A DNA stretch of 64,000 nt, from NCBI GenBank assembly GCA_034766995.1, contig CM068313.1, positions 54,581,981 through 54,645,980 on the forward strand, in the 5' to 3' direction. This DNA is from Acanthacorydalis orientalis. Lineage: Eukaryota; Arthropoda; Insecta; Megaloptera; Corydalidae. The position numbers and the translations under genes are program-made. Below the pieces are notes generated by a model. That model made no database searches and was not told the DNA's origin. It saw nothing but the letters and a program-made list of their open reading frames with translations. The first letter of the stretch is position 1. Each line of letters starts with the position of its first letter. This document shows positions 19,900-29,736 of the stretch, one piece after another.

Positions 19900-20640
19900 A
19901 AAATTTTCATAATTGTTAGGAAAAATATTTTTTTATTTGTTATTCAAATGTTTCTTTATAGAATATAAATTTCATTTTTTAAATAATAGACGTTTGGCTT
20001 TTTTTAGTATCTTTTGAGGTTTAAATTGGTTAAGAGTTATGTTTTTATGAGTGAAATTTGCATCTAACTACACAGGATTAATTCTAGTCTATGAAATATT
20101 TTCGGTACCGTTTTTTTTGTTTCTGTTATTTGGAAAAATAAAAATTAAGTTATATTAAAATGTAATTAATGTTTTTAAAATATCTCTCTATTAATAAAAA
20201 TCAAACCAGTCATCACATAACGGGTTATTCATGTTATGATTGATTGACATCAGTCACATGTATGTAGCTCTCTCTCACACGGTGTACAAAGAAAGAGCGT
20301 ATACGATTTCAGTGTTAAATTGATAAAAAGTTTATTCAAAATATTGTATTCAATGAAGATTTAGAGTGAAAAAAATTTTACACATTTTAACATTGTATTT
20401 TATTCTTTTAACTTTTCTTATAAAATTTTTAGGACTTAAATTTTACAGAATTTTTGTGTGTATAATTTGTTAACTTATTTATTAGGGGGAGAGCGAGTGT
20501 TACTGAGCGTGGGGCGAAGCCCCTTGGGTATTAGAAAAATATAACAAGTAGGAGGTTGAGGGCACTAATTTTTATTTAAATCTTCTTTCAGATTAAGTTA
20601 AAGATTATTTAACGCACTGACAATGAATTATTAGAAAGGT
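19900..20640. other. Unassigned AT-rich sequence
   Basis: Contains a short GC-rich palindromic patch near 20510-20525 (GGGGCGAAGCCCC). Otherwise nothing recognised. Confidence 0.4.
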
Positions 20641-20649
20641 TTATAGTGT

Positions 20650-21417
20650 TTAACCCTTTAAGCGTTTTGTTTTATTTTGAGAATGTGCACTGGAGTGCTT
20701 AATTAATTCTAGGCGATGACGAGTATACTCGACGGAACACAGTAGATGCACTTGCTCTAAGACTGAGTCAAATTATAACAAAATGATAATTTTTTTTGGT
20801 TGGTTCTTTGAAACATTTTTAATTTTATTGGTAAGTAATTCACAAATTCTATTTCATTATTGTTTCTTGGCATCCATTTTTTTAATCTTGAATGTTGTTT
20901 CAAATTCAGGCGACTTACCAAATATTATTCAGCATATAAATTAGTTTGCTTCACTGTTATGTTTAGTATTTTTTTCCATATAGAACACATACTTGATTTT
21001 TGAAAAATGGGGAATAGTAAAATTTGGGGCAAGAATATTTAAATAGTGCTCGATCTCCACTTCTAATATTCCATCGTACATTTGAATTTTTATTTTCTTT
21101 ATCGGGTTCATTACCTTCTTCATCAGAAAACGTTAAAATTATTGATATTTTTTTCTGTGTCCTTATAAAACATCAACTTCATTATCTTCTTTAACCTTAT
21201 CAATAGTTTCATCAGAAGATATCAGGTGTTATCGTTTAATCTTGGATGTAAGGATATTTTTTACCACTATCGGTAAAAAAACTCATCTGGGAGAATAAAT
21301 AAAAACGTTATTCACTTCACAAGTTTTTCTATTACACCATATAATACCTTCTCTAGATAGCAGACGTAAGATTCACGAAACAAAGAGAAAACTGCTTAGA
21401 AATATTCTCAAATGTGA

Positions 21418-21461
<44 letters not shown>

Positions 21462-21585
21462 CTAAATTTCACAATGAATAGCAAAAGCGATTACATTCTA
21501 CTTGACGTTTATACTCGACATTAAACAAAAAAAAATTACATCTTTTCATGACGAGCATATTCGACATAAACGCTTAAAGGATTAA
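20650..21585 (-). mobile_element. piggyBac-type element, internally deleted
   Basis: TTAA at both ends (20650-20653 and 21582-21585) with inverted termini TTAACCCTTTAAGCG and CGCTTAAAGGATTAA. Subterminal GAGTATACTCG and GAGCATATTCG are related short palindromes. The reverse complement of 20690-21420 matches the piggyBac-like segment at 51930-52756. Minus-strand pieces of the acidic N-terminal region and the following WNI.AGERT-like region are present with breaks; the DDD core is missing. Confidence 0.75.
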
Positions 21586-21610
21586 GTAATATATTAAGTA
21601 TAGTTTTGTT

Positions 21611-21815
21611 TTAGGCTGATAGGAAAATAATTTCGATTTTTGTTTTCTGAATTCTATTCTTATTTTTTTTCAATGAATGTATTATTTCATTGTGTTCATG
21701 TTAATATCAGTTTAAAGTGAATTTTTCGGTCTGTATTTTAGTAACAGCGACTTTGGTCTTAATATTAATTTTACTTCAAGTTGGGCTATTGAATTAAAGA
21801 TAAAAAAGAAACAAA
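21611..21815 (+). mobile_element. Mariner 5' end fragment
   Basis: Begins TTAGGCTGATAGGAAAATAA and continues through the untranslated leader of the HTH-only mariner family (CATTGTGTTCATGTTAATAT). Broken at the transposase start, where another mariner fragment follows. Confidence 0.65.
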
Positions 21816-21829
21816 TAACTGAAATTTTT

Positions 21830-22490
21830 AACAAAATACATAAACTAATCCGTAATATATTCCGCTAATTTGTTTACGGTTGCTTCACAACGTTCTGGCA
21901 GTTTTGTAATTCTATGCCTGAAGAAATTTGGTGGTTTAGATACGAAGTCATTGAGCCAATTTTGAAGAGTAGCGTCGTTATCAAAGGAGATTTATTGGGG
22001 ATTGCTGGGTAGAGAGCGAAAAAGATGAAAAATCGGTTGAAGATCAGGAAAGTAGTGTAGATATGAAATAAATCTCTTAACCAAACTCTAGAATAGCCGC
22101 TTTTGAAATGTCAGCAGAATGTAAACAGGTATTATCGTGCTGCGAATTCACTTAATACAGTCTTCCAGGTCGTTTTTCTTGCATTTCGGCCTCAAGACGA
22201 CTGAGTTTTTGGCAATAGAATTACGGAAGTATTGATTGATTTGGATCATCATGAATTGAAATGTTTAAACGGTCTTCACCAAAGTCAGATGATCTTGCTG
22301 AACGTGGAGTATCATTAATATCAAAATGGCCCTCTTTTAAACCGTTTCCGAGCCGTACTTTCCCCAATGGCGTTCTCCCCATAAGCTTCACAAATGGTTC
22401 TAGATGCCCATGATGCCTCAACTCGCCGGTTAAACTCAAACAAAAGATATCTCGAAAATGTACGTTTGTTTGTATTTGATACTTCATTTT
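21830..22490 (-). pseudogene. Mariner transposase with internal deletion
   Basis: Minus strand from about 22490 downward gives the N-terminal helix-turn-helix (LFEFNRRVEASWASRTICEA, in broken frames; then KEGHFDINDTPRSARS and DRLNISIHDDPNQS) and then jumps to the C-terminal catalytic remains (HDNTCLHSADIS.. near 22120, ..EFG.E.. and a ..LYPA.. patch). A large central part is missing and there are several stops. Family differs from the TTAGGTTGGTAGAAA copies. Confidence 0.7.
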
Positions 22491-22499
22491 TCTCAGCTG

Positions 22500-22850
22500 A
22501 TCCTTAACACAAACTTTCTACAAATTGAATAATTCGAGAAGAATTAAATAAAACAATACTATGATACAAAAAAGACATTAAGATATGTCAAAGAGAATTC
22601 TTTTCAAAGTACTTTTGCATTGTAAAACAAAAACGCTACAAACTTATGCATCAACCCAATGTACCTACATTTTATTTATTCAGACGCATGAGAACATGGA
22701 GTGAATTGTAATCTTTAATTCTAAAATTATTATTGATAATAATTCTTTTTTTTAATAAAATAATAAAACGAAAAATCTATGACAGATAATAATAAATCGT
22801 ACCGAAGAAAATTCTTGCCACTGTATGTGAATTATCATAAGCATACATGA
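22500..22850. other. Unassigned AT-rich sequence upstream of gene B
   Basis: No feature recognised. The 5' untranslated region of gene B probably starts to the right of this. Confidence 0.35.
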
Positions 22851-22977
22851 TATATATATATATTTATATACATACACATATGTGTATGTATCTTGTATAA
22901 AACAAATATGTATAAAATCTATAAGAGCAGAGTTATAACAAGTATTATTGTTTTATACGTGTTAGTTATTTTCCAAG

Positions 22978-23006
22978 TTCTATTTAATAAGACTAAATTA
23001 GTCAGT
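22978..23006 (+). promoter_or_regulatory. Possible gene B core promoter
   Basis: A TATA-like TATTTAATAA at 22981 is followed about 20 bp later by GTCAGTG, a match to the arthropod TCAGT-type initiator. It lies 165 bp before the proposed start codon at 23170. Another TATA-like TATAAAA is at 22911. Weak evidence. Confidence 0.25.
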
Positions 23007-23169
23007 GTTTGTTTTTTATCAACTTTAAATAAATATTGCACATTGTTTGATAAAATGATTCGCATAAAAGTAAAACATATACACCAACAGTTTATAAATT
23101 ACAATAATTAAAGTGAATTTTGTGTTAAACATCTGAATATTGTTCAGTTAACGATAATCATATTATTAT

Positions 23170-23227
23170 ATGGCAGATAAAAAATCAGTTTGCAGAAAGT
23201 ATTTATGTAAAATATTTATATGCATTG
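23170..23227 (+). CDS. Gene B exon 1 (start codon, signal sequence begins)
   Basis: ATG at 23170 opens MADKKSVCRKYLCKIFICI and the exon ends at a perfect donor ATTG|GTGAGT (GT at 23228). It ends in phase 1. The single G joins TG from exon 2 to make Val and continues straight into a hydrophobic run. Stop codons are absent across both joins to exon 3, which supports this as the true start. Confidence 0.75.
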
Positions 23228-23312
23228 GTGAGTTTTTTTAAAAAAAATATTAAAATACAAATATTAGATTTACGTACACACAATGTGTGTATATATATAT
23301 ATACATACATCT

Positions 23313-23351
<39 letters not shown>

Positions 23352-23353
<2 letters not shown>

Positions 23354-23690
23354 GTCATCCCATAAGTGCAGTTTTTTTAAAATAAGTATTGAACAGCGAA
23401 AAAATTGACGTCTTAATTTTGATTGAAAATATTTTTTCCCGTTATTATTTACAACTTTTTCTCATATTAATCTTAACTTTTCAATACTGTGACGATAAAA
23501 TTATTTGGACTTTGCATTAAAGAAAGAGTCGAGCTCACTTCGGACATCACTTTCTATATTAAGTCTTTTTTCAATAATGTGATATTAGAGGCCTCCGAAC
23601 AGATGATAATTCAATGGTATTAGGTCAGGAGAATAAGGCGGATGCCTCATAACTTCCTATTCAACAAATTTCCTCGAGTAATTTCGTTTC
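23352..23690 (-). pseudogene. Mariner C-terminal fragment with 3' terminal repeat
   Basis: The left end TTGGTCATCCCATAAGTGCA resembles the ends at 43836 and 44597. Minus-strand translation gives the last part of a mariner transposase: a YSPDL.P.NYHLF-like patch near 23600-23640, then IESDVRSELDSFF and ..EKVVNNNGKKYFQ. Truncated at its 5' side. Confidence 0.65.
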
Positions 23691-24166
23691 CTTAAGTTTG
23701 AGGATATTTTAAATTGTTATTTTAAGGTGCTTCTAATAAATTACTCGAGGATTTATTTCACATTTTTGACAGCAGTAGATTTTATAAAAAATAATAGACA
23801 AGTGAATTAGAAAAACTCCATTGCCGATTCCTCAACAGGCACGTTATAATAAAAAGCTTAATGAAACTTTCCACTTGCCTCTGATGTTTTTTTTCTAATT
23901 TTATGAATGGATAAGGTTGTTGCCATTGTTCATTAAAGAGGTGAATGGAGGTGTTCTATTTTAATTATATAAGATATGATTGGTGTAAACATGAAAAAAA
24001 TATTATTTTTATTGCGTTGTTTAAGGCTGAAGAGATTACTATTAAAATATAACAAAATTTAATTTGAAATTGATAAAAGAACTATACGAAAATTAATTGA
24101 AAAGTTTTTAAAATCGGTTTTCTGAGCCCTTCGATTGAAAATAACGGCGTATATTTTTATTTTCAG

Positions 24167-24234
24167 TGTGTATCGCATGTGTATCATTATTTTTAATTGG
24201 AGGATTTGAAATTACCCTCATTGTCATTTCGAAT
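24167..24234 (+). CDS. Gene B exon 2 (hydrophobic signal/anchor segment)
   Basis: Flanked by acceptor TATATTTTTATTTTCAG (ends 24166) and donor GAAT|GTGAGT (GT at 24235). Its 68 bp encode CIACVSLFLIGGFEITLIV then ISN in the joined frame, a strongly hydrophobic run. Phase fits exon 1 (phase 1) on the left and exon 3 (phase 0) on the right. Confidence 0.75.
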
Positions 24235-24279
24235 GTGAGTATTTGTAACATTTTATTTTATATTTTTTAATGGTACTAT

Positions 24280-24385
24280 TCTGTACTATTAAAAAGTACT
24301 ATATTTTTAATAGTACTATATTTTTATCTAGTACTATATTTTTTAATAGTATTATATTTTTTAATAGTACTATTTTATATAGGTT
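24280..24385. repeat. Short AT tandem repeat with AGTACTAT core
   Basis: About five units of TTTTTAATAGTACTATA-type sequence, 18 to 24 bp each. AGTACT is itself palindromic. Confidence 0.7.
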
Positions 24386-24424
24386 TTTTTATCATACTAG
24401 TGAGGTAAAAATTCTTAACTACTT

Positions 24425-25456
24425 TTAACCATTTGCATTAAGAGGTCATTTTTGGTATGATAACACTATTTTTTCTTAGAACTTTTGAGTCACCTCTGAC
24501 CTGACACGTCATATAGTTAATAAAACAAATCAATAGGAAACACTTTTATTCAAAAAATGTTTTGAACTTACGTGTATTTACATAAAAGTCTTGTATTATA
24601 CACTTCTCAGCATGGAAAAATTAATAATATTAGTATTCGTTATCAAATGTTGAAAGACAGACGCATACTTCTAGATTGTTTGATAGATCAGTTTATGTGC
24701 AATTCAATTATTGTTAATATTGGGTCTATTCTCTTGCTCGAAGGGTCAGTGCACATTTGGTAGAGTTCCAAACGAAATAAAAAAACCTCAGGTAGTTTGC
24801 AATTATGATAAGTACATGAGAGGAGTAGATCGTACAGATCATAACGCTGCAACATGGTGTTTTATGCGGAAATTTATAAACTGGTGAAGGAAATTATTCC
24901 TTTGGGATCTAGAAGCCTGCTCCGTTAATTCATATATTTTATATAAAACACACTGGAAGAGATATGACATCACACCCATGAAAAATATTCATTTTATTCA
25001 CAAACAAGTGGAGTCACTCGTGGGAAATTTCTAAGTGCAAAACATCGAGGAAGGCTCTCAAAATCAGACCAGAAAAATCATCTAGATTATAGTTTACATA
25101 TAATAACCGCAAATCTTCTAGGCAAACATAACGATTGTTTGGTATGTTCAAATCTTAAAAAAAGGTGAAAGGTGAATAACAGTCTTTTGTGAATTTACGA
25201 CAGGAAGTCATTTTTACATATACGAAATTGTTTTAAAAAGTATCATACTTTAACAAAATATAAATAACAATAAACTAAATATTTGTATTTTAACATTATG
25301 GATTCTTTATGAACAATCGTTTTGTTAATAGAAGATTAAACTTTAAATCACTGTAATCAATTATTTCATGCCTAAGATGGCATATCAAAACCAGAAAAAT
25401 TAAATCAGAGTTGACCGAAAACAAACTAGTAAAACAATAAAAGTGAAAAGGGTTAA
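24425..25456 (+). mobile_element. piggyBac-type element, internally deleted, C-terminal part kept
   Basis: TTAA at 24425-24428 and 25453-25456, with ends TTAACCATTTGCATTAAGAG and ..GTGAAAAGGGTTAA. About 24745-25020 in broken frames encodes the piggyBac C-terminal block (KPQVVCNYDKYMRGVDRTDH, then WCFMRKFINW and ..NSYILYKTHWKRYD). The upstream catalytic part is absent. It lies in intron 2 of gene B. Confidence 0.75.
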
Positions 25457-25559
25457 TGTTTTAAAGTTATCCTGAGACTGAGATGTGTACATAGTCTGGA
25501 TATTACTTGATCAAATCTAGAATTAGATGTGAAATATGTTTTCTGAACAAAGAATGTGT

Positions 25560-25990
25560 AAACGGAATTTATTTTTTTAAAAAAAAACCTGGGAGATCCG
25601 CTACCTTCTCAGTAACGCTACCCCCCCTCAAAAAAAATAACAGAAATAACAAATTATACACACAAATAATCAGCGTAAAATGTGTGTCTTAAAATTTTTA
25701 TTAGAAAACTTTTAAAAAATAACAACAAAATACAATGATGTGTAACATTTTTTTTACTCTAATGCTTCGATGACGACAATAATTTGAATAAATTTCTTAT
25801 CAGTTTTACATTAAATCTTGTACTCTCTTTCGTTGTACCACCGTGAAATAGAACACTGATCATTTTGTTGATACCAATCAATCATAAAACAGATCACGTA
25901 CTCAGCATCAGCCAATCAGAACACGGATAAAAGTGATTACACGAGGATGACGACGGTTTTGATTTTTATTTAGAGAGAATATGCGAATGC
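25560..25990 (+). repeat. Dispersed repeat ending in the CCAAT module, copy 4
   Basis: Same order as 3600-3960: A/T run, GC-richer patch (GGGAGATCCGCTACC), AATAACAGAAATAACAAATT, then CCAATCAATCATAAAACAGA, and GCCAATCAGAACACGGATAA. The left part differs in length. Family unknown. Confidence 0.5.
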
Positions 25991-26639
25991 ACATGTTTTG
26001 TTTGTATTTGATTTGTTGTTATTGTAAAAAAATATTAATGTATGACATTGAAGCATTATTAAAACAATCAAAGTAATATGTGTGTACAAACAAAAACTGT
26101 AATCGTTTAATTTGTTGACACGAATAACTGGATTAGATGTCATAAATCCCGCAAGATAAAAAATAAATAGTATTTTTTAGTTAAATAAGATGTCTTTGGA
26201 TTAATGTTAAGTGAGTTATCTAATATGTCGCTTTAAATAAGAATTTTATTTACATTATTATATTATTTTTACTGATATTAAATTTGCACTGAATGGTCAT
26301 AATTTAAATGATATTAATACTTCATTTATATATAGTTTCCAAGGACTATGAAGGGGAATGTGATGGAAGGGGAATATTCCGAGAGGAGAGTAATTTAGTT
26401 ATCATTTTTATATGGGTTTTTTGAAAGTTTTTCCGTATATTCAACGAATGAGGCTCGGCATTCAAAGAGATAAAACACACACTATGAAGACAGTGATTGG
26501 TTTCGGGAAAATTCCATCTCTGATGGCCGATCTAACATATGAAGACGCATCGACATGATAACACGATTCACACTTCCTTAAAATTCGTGGAAAAAAATAT
26601 AGAGAGAGTGTTAAAATGTAAAGCAATCTTTATACAATT

Positions 26640-26875
26640 TAAGAATATAATTTTCATTATGACCCAGAGGGCTCCGGCCCCTACTCGCTTCAGACATCAA
26701 CACCCGCTTACTATCGCTCGCTGCCTCTCTTGAGACACATTACTTGATAAATTAACCTATCAAAACGAAGATGATGTAATATTAAACAAACGTTGTTAAC
26801 CAATCAGAACACGAATAAAAGTCATCTCAAAAGAGTACCAACTTTTTCATATAGAAAGATAACTAAAGGACCAAA
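26640..26875 (+). repeat. Dispersed repeat ending in the CCAAT module, copy 5
   Basis: A GC-richer patch (GGCTCCGGCCCCTACTCGCT) is followed by ACCAATCAGAACACGAATAA at about 26799 and by the same downstream segment (ACCAACTTTTTCATATAGAA) as in copies 2 and 3. Confidence 0.5.
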
Positions 26876-27074
26876 TCGTATTTTTTGGATCAAAAATATT
26901 CAGTTAATCATTACTCATGATTTTCGATTTTTTCTTTCGTGCATTACGATTAAGTTGTCAACATTTTAAAGGTTCCAATGTGGATAAAATTTTGATTTTT
27001 CTCGCCTTTGGTAGTCTGAAAATAATGACATCATTGCAATGTGTATAAACAACAATTAAAATTTGCTAATAATG

Positions 27075-27245
27075 ATTCATTGAATAATTTTGATCAGAAT
27101 GTGAAATCATGTTGAAGCGTCAAGAAAGTTTTGGAATTCTCAAGGTAATTCCGATGAAATTTTGTACCCAATAATTACTGGAGATGAAACGTGGGTTCAT
27201 ATCTCTAGACTTGAATCGAAATAGGAGTTCAAGAAGTGGAATAAA
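27075..27245 (+). pseudogene. Mariner transposase fragment (first catalytic region)
   Basis: Broken translation gives ..IITGDETWVHISRLESK.., the conserved TGDETW block of mariner transposases. Nothing else of the element is recognisable. Confidence 0.55.
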
Positions 27246-27594
27246 AAGGGTAACATAACCTACTAAACTGAATTTAAGCCGGAAAATGTTATTTATATAT
27301 TCTATGAGACTACTTGTGATTTCTCAAGAAATAATAAGTAAATTTTTCTTTTCTCCAGAAGTGTGAATCACTAGTTTTGACTCTGCTAAGCAAATCTCTA
27401 TACAGAAAATCTCTCTTTGAAAACAGCCATTCAGATCAGAGGAATTAGTTACTATTATTCAGATCAGAGGAATTAGTTAAATCTAAAGAACAGTTATTGA
27501 AATCTTTAAAAACACAAAATTTGCGGGTGATAAAGAGGTCAAAGCAGTGTTTGGGGCTTATTTTGTCCCGAAAAACAAAAATTATTTTTTTGTC

Positions 27595-27747
27595 TGTTTA
27601 AAGAAACTTATTGGTCTGAACAGGTTATTAAAACGAAGGGAAAATATATTAAAAAAGAAAAATAGTGACTGATTTATTTTTACCCTTATTTCATCTTCAT
27701 TCTAAGAATCTTTTGACCTTTTCTCTTAATATATACATACACACATT

Positions 27748-27799
<52 letters not shown>

Positions 27800-27954
27800 C
27801 CTGTATTACTCAAATTTAAATTTCGATTCCATGACAGAATATTTTTTTTAAATAAAGAATGAGGAATCATGTATATATATATAACCCTGTATTACTCAAA
27901 TTGAAATTTTGATTCTATGACAGAATAGGTTTTTTTTGTAAGGAATGAGGAATT

Positions 27955-28007
<53 letters not shown>

Positions 28008-28141
28008 TGTTTGTGTGCATATATGTAAAGGGCGGTGCTAAAAGAATGAAGTGGTTTGTATATTAAAAAAGAAAAAGTGAGTGAGAAAAAGTTTTTAACC
28101 CCTATTTCCCCTTCATTCCAAGAATCTTTTGACCTTTGCTC

Positions 28142-28199
<58 letters not shown>

Positions 28200-28311
28200 T
28201 TAACCTGTATTACTCAAATTGAAATTTTGATTCTGACAGGATGTGTTTTTTTTGTAAATAAAGTATGAGGAATTAAATGTGTATGTGTATATATATACAC
28301 ACATACACAAA

Positions 28312-28371
<60 letters not shown>

Positions 28372-28421
28372 CATATATATATATATATGCATGTTTGTGT
28401 GTATATATGTACAGGTAGTGC
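27595..28421 (+). repeat. Tandem duplication of a TE-end/TA-tract segment
   Basis: Three related stretches share the order: AAGAATCTTTTGACCTTT, a (TA)n tract, AACCTGTATTACTCAAATT, GATTCTATGACAGAAT, AATGAGGAAT, a second (TA)n tract, ATGCATGTTTGTGTG. Copies lie at about 27700-27885, 27885-28140 and 28140-28421. A decayed end of the 28422 transposon (AAAGGGCGGTGCTAAAAGAA near 28027) is part of the repeated unit, so the transposon end was duplicated along with it. Confidence 0.7.
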
Positions 28422-29684
28422 AAAATAATGAAGGGTTTTGAATTAGTAATATTTTTTGCTTAAATGTTGTTTCTCTCTTCTTTTCAGAATTATACATATA
28501 AAATTTGAGTAATTTATCACTGAAAGTTACACGATGGAACGAAGTAGCAAAATATCTTAATTTTATTTTGAAAATCAGTATACAATTATTTTGACACAAC
28601 GAGCATATCGTCGTTATGTTAGTGTTCGTACAGGACCATCGGAATCAATGATTAGTCGTTTGTTTTTACGTTTTCGACAACAAGGTACAGTTATTAACCG
28701 TCAAAGATCTGGAAGACACAGTTCGACTCTAACTGAGGAAGATATTGAACGTGTATTTCACACAAAGTCCTGAAACCCTAAAGTCCGTCAACCAGAAGAC
28801 GTTCAACCCAATTCGGAATATCTCGGAGGTCATGCAAAGGATTTTGGCTGCATTAAAAATGTTCCTATAAAAAGTACAGCTTGTGCAAGAGATAACGCCG
28901 ATGGATTATTCGCATCGACTTGATTATTCAATTCGTTTTCGCCAACAAACGGAAGAAGGAAATAATGAATTTATTCACAATTTGATTATGAGTGACGATG
29001 AAGCTTATTTCCACTTAAATAGCTTCTTGAACAGAAAAAAACTGTAGCATAAGGACCACAAAAAATCCAAGAGAACTTCATCTACGACCACTTAAGTTTA
29101 CCCTTTGGTACGGAGTAACCTCCTAAGGGATTATAACCCTTTTTTAGAAAATAAAGACAGTACTGCAATAATCAATGGTGTATATGGTGCTTAATACCAT
29201 ATGATGATTTGAAACTTTTTTGAAACCAGCTGTTGATAATCATTCGCAGATATGGTTCCAACCAAATGGAACCACAGCGCACACAGCAAGATGCGTTATG
29301 AAACTTTTACAGGACATTTTTGTCGAATGCATAATTTGAAGGAACAGCGAATTTAATTAGTTTGTGCGTTTGACTGGTTTGAGGTCTCTCGGCTTTTTTT
29401 GGAGAGGTTCTTAAAAACCATGTATACGTCAATATACCAAAAACAATCCTATAGCTAAAGAACAACATACCAGAAGAAATTTGAATGTTATGTCCAGAAA
29501 TCTGGAAAGAAGTAATGGAAAATGCCTTAGTAAGAGCTCGAATTTGTGAAACCGAAAACTTATGTGATGTAATTTTTTGTATGTAATCAGGAAAAATTCC
29601 CCATTCTCATATAATATTTAGAGAAATAAAAAATAAAAAAAATACTAATGTTTTCAACCCCTTCGTTCTTTTCGCGCCACCCTG
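28422..29684 (+). mobile_element. Tc1/mariner-superfamily (IS630-like) transposon with decayed transposase
   Basis: TA flanks both ends (28420-28421, 29685-29686). Ends are CAGGTAGTGCAAAATAATGA and ..GTTCTTTTCGCGCCACCCTG, imperfect inverted repeats. The + strand has the N-terminal HTH (28591-28770: TQRAYRRYVSVRTGPSESM, then INRQRSGRHSS), a ..SDDEAYFHLNSFLN.. block near 28990, and a WFQPNGTTAHTARCVM block near 29250 where the usual second Asp is Asn. Frameshifts and stops break it. Its right end is 52 bp before exon 3 of gene B. Confidence 0.8.
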
Positions 29685-29736
29685 TACATGTACATAATTC
29701 AAAAACTTTTCTTTAACATATGTATATTGTTTGCAG

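Noticed and set aside
20505..20530. GGGGCGAAGCCCC palindromes (also near 47450) as Helitron 3' hairpins
   Set aside because: No CTRR end or Helitron coding sequence nearby; the motif is short.
29731..29736. Start of gene B at 29731
   Set aside because: TTGCAG here is the end of the splice acceptor. Coding begins at 29737 after splicing from 24234.
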